From an uncultured Bacteroidales bacterium (GTDB lineage Bacteria; Bacteroidota; Bacteroidia; Bacteroidales; UBA932): 17,700 nt of DNA. The notes beneath the pieces were generated by a model. It saw only the letters and a list, made by a program, of their open reading frames with translations. It was not told where the DNA came from and ran no database searches. How positions within the stretch are numbered: position 1 is the first letter of the stretch; every line of letters begins with the position of its first letter. The DNA lies in NCBI GenBank assembly GCA_946415795.1, contig CAMKTW010000009.1, positions 1 through 17,700 of the forward strand, written 5' to 3'. This document shows positions 13,781 through 17,700 of the stretch, piece by piece. The position numbers were made by a program, and so were the translations under genes.

Positions 13781-15391
13781 ATGAAAAAGATATTAGCGAT
13801 ACTCGCTTTGGCGGTCTTTTCCCTGACCGCATCGGCCCAGAGTGCCAATTTTGACCTTGCCAAGTCGCTTGACATACAGAATTCCATATTGAAGCAACTC
13901 TCTGCAAATTATGTGGATACCCTTCAGTTCGACAAACTTGTGACTACCGGCATCAACGCTATGCTATCATCTCTGGATCCTTATACGGTCTATTACCCTG
14001 AAGAGGATGAAGATGACGTGCAGATGATGACAACTGGCATATATGGCGGTGTGGGCTCACTCATCAAAAAGCGTCCGGGCGAGGCGGTGCTCATCACAGA
14101 GCCCTATCCTGACAGTCCGGCGGTGAAGGCTGGCTTGCAACCCGGTGACAGCATCATTGCAATAGATGGAAAGAGCGTCTATGGAGAGACCTCCCAGCAG
14201 TCATCCAACAGGATGAAGGGGCAGCCCGGCAGCAAGGTGGAGTTCAAGGTTGTCAAGGGCCGCACCAAAGAGGTTACCGATATAACTGTTAAGCGGGAAC
14301 GGATACACATCTCCAACATAGATAATTACTGTTTGCTCCGCGACGATATCGGTTACATCTCCATTACCGGTTTCACATCCGGGATGAGTTCTGAATTCAG
14401 GCACGCCTTCCAGGAGCTCAAGAATCAGGGGGCGAAACGCCTTGTCATCGACCTGCGCGGCAACGGCGGCGGACTTATGGACGAGGCCATAAAGCTGGTA
14501 TCGCTGTTCGTTCCCAAGGGCACCCTTGTGGTATCTTCCAAAGGACGTATGAGGGGAATGAATGTGTCTTATCGTACACAGACAGATCCAATTGATACGG
14601 AAATCCCCGTGATGGTGATGATTAACAGCGGCAGCGCCTCTGCCAGCGAAATCGTGGCGGGCGCCTTCCAGGACCTGGACCGCGGCACTATCGCCGGAAC
14701 CCGCTCATTTGGCAAGGGTCTGATACAGTCGGTGCGCCCCACATCTTTCAACGGTGCCCTCAAAGTGACCACAGGTAAGTATTATACTCCCAGCGGCCGC
14801 TGCGTTCAGGCTATCGACTACAGCCACCGCAACGAGGACGGCAGCGTAGGGTCGATTCCCGATTCTCTCACCCACGAGTTCAAGACAGCTTCCGGCCGCA
14901 TTGTGAAGGATGGCGGTGGCATCACCCCCGATATCGTAGTTGAGAACACCCGGTACAGCCGTCCGACCTATTCGCTGGTTTACAACGACATCATCGGCGA
15001 TTACGCCATCGATTACTATAACCGTCACGCCACCATCGCCCCTGCCTCCGAGTTCTCTCTCACTGACGAAGAGTACGAGGAGTTCATAAACTTCTGCGAG
15101 AACAAGACCTTTGACTGGAGGAGCGGCAGCGATGCAGAGATAGAGAAGCTTGTGGAGGCTGCCAAGTACGAGGGGACCTACGACAACTGCCGCGCCGAGA
15201 TAGAGGCGCTCAAGGCCAAGCTGGACATCAGCAAGGAGGATGCACTGCGCCTGGTCAAAGATGAGGTCAAGCCGCTCATAGAGTCGGACATCGCCGTTAA
15301 ATACTATTTCCAAAAGGCCTCCTCCGTTGTAAACCTGCGCTACGACAAGCAGCTGTATCAGTCGATTGACCGCTGGCTTGAGAATATATAG
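13781..15391 (+). CDS. S41 family C-terminal-processing peptidase (CtpA/Prc-like), secreted
   Basis: 536 residues. A signal peptide is clear (positively charged MKK, hydrophobic core to about residue 17, cleavage after 'TASAQ'), so it acts in the periplasm or envelope. A PDZ domain covers about 85-170 ('DSPAVKAGLQPGDSIIAIDG'). The protease core carries 'LVIDLRGNGGG' near 221-231 and the Ser-Lys pair: S287 in GSASASE and K312 with Q316 in FGKGLIQ. The 25-residue Ser-Lys spacing equals that of E. coli Prc S430/K455. A helical tail of about 140 residues follows. Such enzymes trim the C-termini of envelope proteins; the target is unknown. It lies 51 bp after leuB and 5 bp before the AroD-AroA fusion, so it is probably co-transcribed with the latter. 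A CATTTTTG at 13737-13744 could be a weak -7 box. Confidence 0.95.
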   Translation: MKKILAILALAVFSLTASAQSANFDLAKSLDIQNSILKQLSANYVDTLQFDKLVTTGINAMLSSLDPYTVYYPEEDEDDVQMMTTGIYGGVGSLIKKRPGEAVLITEPYPDSPAVKAGLQPGDSIIAIDGKSVYGETSQQSSNRMKGQPGSKVEFKVVKGRTKEVTDITVKRERIHISNIDNYCLLRDDIGYISITGFTSGMSSEFRHAFQELKNQGAKRLVIDLRGNGGGLMDEAIKLVSLFVPKGTLVVSSKGRMRGMNVSYRTQTDPIDTEIPVMVMINSGSASASEIVAGAFQDLDRGTIAGTRSFGKGLIQSVRPTSFNGALKVTTGKYYTPSGRCVQAIDYSHRNEDGSVGSIPDSLTHEFKTASGRIVKDGGGITPDIVVENTRYSRPTYSLVYNDIIGDYAIDYYNRHATIAPASEFSLTDEEYEEFINFCENKTFDWRSGSDAEIEKLVEAAKYEGTYDNCRAEIEALKAKLDISKEDALRLVKDEVKPLIESDIAVKYYFQKASSVVNLRYDKQLYQSIDRWLENI

Positions 15392-15396
15392 TCCTT

Positions 15397-17373
15397 ATGG
15401 GTCTTGTCTGCTGCTCTCTCTGTCAGATGGATGTCGATTATTGCCTCGCGTGGGCAAATGCCGGCATCGGGCAGCACGCAGTAGAGTTGCGTCTGGACGA
15501 CCTTATCTTTGACCTGGACGACATAAGATTTTTTATGGCCAACAGGGGTGACTGCCGCGTGGTGGCCACCTATCGCATTAAAGACCCGAGTGAGGTCGAT
15601 ACCCTCGATCTGGAGGATGGAGATGACGTTCCCGAAACATCCGAGGTGGATATGGCGGTCCGCCTTCTCAGCGCAGCCATCATCGCCGGCGCCGATTATA
15701 TCGATATCGATATGGATTTTCCCCGGCCGGAGCTTAAGTGGCTGATGAATCTTGCCATGAACTACGGCTGCAAGGTAATCCTTTCGTATCACAACGCCTT
15801 CGGCACCGACTCTACCGAGGTCCTGATTGCCACAGTCAACCGTTGTTTCGCCCTTGGTGCCGACATCGCAAAGATTGTTACCACCGCCCACCATTCGGCA
15901 GAAAGCGGCCGCGTGCTGGCGCTTTACGACCATTTTGAGGCAGGCCGCCTCATCGCCTTCGCTATGGGCAGCGAAGGGGAGCAGTCGCGTTACGACTCCT
16001 TCCAAAAGGGGGCTCCGCTGATGTATTGCGCCCCCCGCCGCCGTCTGCCTACAGCAGAGGGGCAGCCTCTCTTCTACGATATCTTGCCAAAGGAAGACAA
16101 TATAGTCATCGGAGACGTTTATCCGCCCTCTGCAAAGAGCATAGCCATCAGGGCCATCGTGGCGTCAGCCCTCACGACCGGCGTCACGGTGCTGGACAAT
16201 GTAACCCTCTGCGATGATGTCCTGGATGCCATCAATGTGGCAAAGCAGCTGTTCGCCACCGTAGATATCGACCTCAAGAACAAGTCGCTCACAATAACCG
16301 GCAATCAGAATATCGGCAAAGACGGGCTCAAGGTCAGGCGGGACATTCTCGATATAGGCAGTTGCGGACTGTTGTGCCGCATCTGCATCCCGCTGGCGGC
16401 ACTCTCGCGGAAGATGGTGATGATCACCGGACGTGGAGCCCTTATGCAGCGAAAGTTCTCCAGAGGATGTCCGGAACTGACCCGCCACGGAGTGTTTGTA
16501 GATTTCTGCCAGGGGCGGTTGCCGGCTTTTGTCCAGGGGCCGCTCAAAGCCGGAACCTATAATATCGTCTCTTCCGCAAGCTCCCAGTTTGCCTCAGGAC
16601 TGATGATGGCGCTGCCGCTGGTCGATGACGGGAATGTTGTAGTAAAGGTGCGTGATATGGCAGTGCATCCGCATATCCAGTTATCTGCCGATGTCGTTTC
16701 CAGGATGGGGATAAAGTATGACGAGATCTCCGGAGCAGAAGGTAAAAGCGTGACTTACAGTTTCTCCGGAGGGCAGGCATACCGGCCCGGGCGGATGGAG
16801 ATAGAGAACGACTGGGGGGCAGCCGCACTCTGGCTGGTGCTTGGGGCGATTGCCGGCGAGGCGGGTGTGGACAATATGCTTGTGAAGTCGCTGCAGGCGG
16901 AAAACTTTATCCTGGAAGTACTGGAGACGGCAGGGGCCGATATAGAGCGCTTCACCGACCCGGAGATGGATTATCTCACCGACACCATAGGTTATCACTC
17001 TGCCCTGCGTACAGTAATGGCGGCGTTCGAGTGCGATATCGCTTCGTGCCCAGACCTTCTGGGACCGCTGATTCTGCTCGCATTGCGCTGCGAGGGGGAG
17101 AGCTGCATCCACGGCGTCCGCTCCCTGATGGGAAAAGAGTCGCAGTATGTCAAGGCGTTCCTGGCCCTCGGCGCAGATATCCGGCTTGATGGCGACAGCG
17201 TGTATGTCAAGGGCGGGTTTAACAAGACACTGCGCGGGGGGAATGTCTCGTCACACGGCGACCACCGGCTGGCAATGACACTGCTGGCCGCCGACTATAT
17301 AAGCGACTCAACCGTAAAGGTAGATGATGTAGATGTCATAGACCGTCTGTGGCCCGGATTCCCTATCAGATAG
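15397..17373 (+). CDS. aroA: Bifunctional 3-dehydroquinate dehydratase (type I) / EPSP synthase fusion
   Basis: 658 residues, two shikimate-pathway enzymes in one chain. Residues 1-232 form a type I dehydroquinase: E30 and R32 ('VELRLD'), R60, H132 ('SYHN'), Schiff-base K159 ('AKIVTTAHH'), R198 ('EQSRY') and Q223 ('EGQP'). The His-Lys distance of 27 equals that in Salmonella AroD (H143/K170). Residues 235-658 form an EPSP synthase: K247-S248 and R252 ('SAKSIAIR'), G324 and R328, S395-S396-Q397, D553 ('CPDL'), K580-E581, D622-H623-R624 ('GDHRLAM'). The fusion joins steps 3 and 6 and skips AroE and AroK. Several PEP-contact positions differ from E. coli (T97 to L, R124 to A, R344 to Y, K411 to R by hand alignment). 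The start at 15397 gives an ordinary, slightly short AroD N-terminus. The S41 protease ends 5 bp upstream. Confidence 0.93.
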   Translation: MGLVCCSLCQMDVDYCLAWANAGIGQHAVELRLDDLIFDLDDIRFFMANRGDCRVVATYRIKDPSEVDTLDLEDGDDVPETSEVDMAVRLLSAAIIAGADYIDIDMDFPRPELKWLMNLAMNYGCKVILSYHNAFGTDSTEVLIATVNRCFALGADIAKIVTTAHHSAESGRVLALYDHFEAGRLIAFAMGSEGEQSRYDSFQKGAPLMYCAPRRRLPTAEGQPLFYDILPKEDNIVIGDVYPPSAKSIAIRAIVASALTTGVTVLDNVTLCDDVLDAINVAKQLFATVDIDLKNKSLTITGNQNIGKDGLKVRRDILDIGSCGLLCRICIPLAALSRKMVMITGRGALMQRKFSRGCPELTRHGVFVDFCQGRLPAFVQGPLKAGTYNIVSSASSQFASGLMMALPLVDDGNVVVKVRDMAVHPHIQLSADVVSRMGIKYDEISGAEGKSVTYSFSGGQAYRPGRMEIENDWGAAALWLVLGAIAGEAGVDNMLVKSLQAENFILEVLETAGADIERFTDPEMDYLTDTIGYHSALRTVMAAFECDIASCPDLLGPLILLALRCEGESCIHGVRSLMGKESQYVKAFLALGADIRLDGDSVYVKGGFNKTLRGGNVSSHGDHRLAMTLLAADYISDSTVKVDDVDVIDRLWPGFPIR

Positions 17374-17455
17374 CCGCTTTCGTAAGATGTGGTCTTGCCT
17401 GTCACGAGCCAGCAGGAACCCACACCGTTGAGTATTAGCCAATTACTGAAATACA

Positions 17456-17475
17456 CTTGCGCAAATATGCACAAG
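17456..17475. repeat. Small imperfect inverted repeat in the aroA-tRNA gap
   Basis: CTTGCGCA (17456-17463) and TGCACAAG (17468-17475) pair at 7 of 8 positions around a 4-nt AATA centre. It lies in the 274-bp non-coding stretch after the AroD-AroA fusion. It is not followed by a T-run, so it is not a convincing intrinsic terminator. Elsewhere in the gap I see only a weak two-part stem (about 17389-17433) and no supported gene. Confidence 0.3.
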
Positions 17476-17558
17476 CGAAAATGAGCAAATCGCTGTGTAT
17501 CAATGCTTTTACCACCAGGCTCTTTTTGCGGAATCAAATAGTTGTGACTCAACTAAAT

Positions 17559-17589
17559 CTTGGAATTTCGGAAAAATGGCATACCTTTG
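17559..17589 (+). promoter_or_regulatory. Bacteroidota-type promoter for tRNA-Leu
   Basis: CTTG (17559-17562) and a perfect TACCTTTG (17582-17589) are spaced by 19 nt, close to the -33/-7 consensus. Transcription would start near 17595, about 50 nt before the mature tRNA 5' end at 17648, leaving a short 5' leader for RNase P to remove. Confidence 0.65.
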
Positions 17590-17647
17590 CGGACACTTCC
17601 CATTTAGGGACGTCTGCCGGGGGGCTTTTGTCCCACAATTCATTCAA

Positions 17648-17700
17648 GCCCGGATGGCGGAATCGGTAGACGCGCTGGTCTCAAACACCAGTGGCCGCGA
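17648..17700 (+). tRNA. tRNA-Leu (anticodon CAA), 3' part beyond the window
   Basis: The sequence starts with acceptor strand GCCCGGA, followed by a leucine-type D arm. The anticodon stem CTGGT (17675-17679) pairs with ACCAG (17687-17691) around the loop CTCAAAC. The anticodon CAA is at 17682-17684 and reads UUG. The bases after the anticodon stem begin the long variable arm expected of a class II tRNA-Leu. The window ends before the T arm and 3' acceptor strand. Confidence 0.93.

Noticed and set aside
17295..17552. 85-codon minus-strand ORF over the aroA end and the following gap
   Set aside because: Overlaps the conserved C-terminus of the AroD-AroA fusion on the opposite strand, has no promoter or recognisable domain, and looks like a chance frame.
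1..17700. CRISPR arrays, insertion sequences, prophage genes or integrase sites
   Set aside because: No spaced direct repeats, transposase or integrase motifs were found. The tRNA-Leu at the right edge could be an integration site, but nothing in the window supports that.

Overview
The window looks like chromosomal DNA of a GC-rich (roughly 57%) member of the Bacteroidota, probably order Bacteroidales. The reasons are: no Shine-Dalgarno sequences before most starts; recurrent TAnnTTTG-type -7 elements ahead of genes (2930-2937, 8951-8958, 9086-9093, 17582-17589); a MalQ with two N-terminal CBM20 domains next to an SLC45-type sugar transporter; and a second-type LeuA in a leuC-leuD-leuA-leuB order. 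The genus cannot be fixed from the sequence. An Alistipes-like or uncultured high-GC Bacteroidales is a guess.

Left half (1-8944, minus strand). A 1,994-residue dimodular non-ribosomal peptide synthetase (NRPS) with architecture A-T-C-A-T-R reads leftward. It is followed after 48 bp by malQ (amylomaltase) and after another 61 bp by the start of an MFS sugar transporter that runs off the window. Both malQ and the transporter appear to have their own promoters. The NRPS ends in a reductase, not a thioesterase, so the expected product is a dipeptide aldehyde or alcohol, or a pyrazinone formed from the aldehyde. No phosphopantetheinyl transferase, export or immunity gene is visible beside it.

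Centre (8945-9123). A 179-bp divergent intergenic region separates the NRPS from the leucine operon. It holds a promoter for each side, a perfect 7-bp inverted repeat on the NRPS side, an 8-bp inverted repeat over the leu promoter, and an 8-bp-stem hairpin at the predicted leu transcription start.

Right half (9124-17373, plus strand). leuC, leuD, a LeuA/citramalate-synthase-like enzyme and leuB are packed with gaps of 6 bp or less or small overlaps. Then, 51 bp on, come a secreted S41 C-terminal-processing protease and, 5 bp later, an unusual fusion of type I 3-dehydroquinate dehydratase (AroD) with a divergent EPSP synthase (AroA). The 274-bp space from 17374 to 17647 holds no gene that I can support; it has a small imperfect inverted repeat and the promoter of tRNA-Leu(CAA), which is cut by the window end.

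The leu genes convert a 2-oxo acid plus acetyl-CoA toward leucine, or toward 2-oxobutyrate if the LeuA-like enzyme makes citramalate. The fusion serves the shikimate pathway. The most interesting items are the reductase-terminated NRPS divergent from leucine biosynthesis, the AroD-AroA fusion with altered PEP-contact positions, a 15-bp duplication of the NRPS start, and the near absence of CATG (five sites counted by eye in 17.7 kb).
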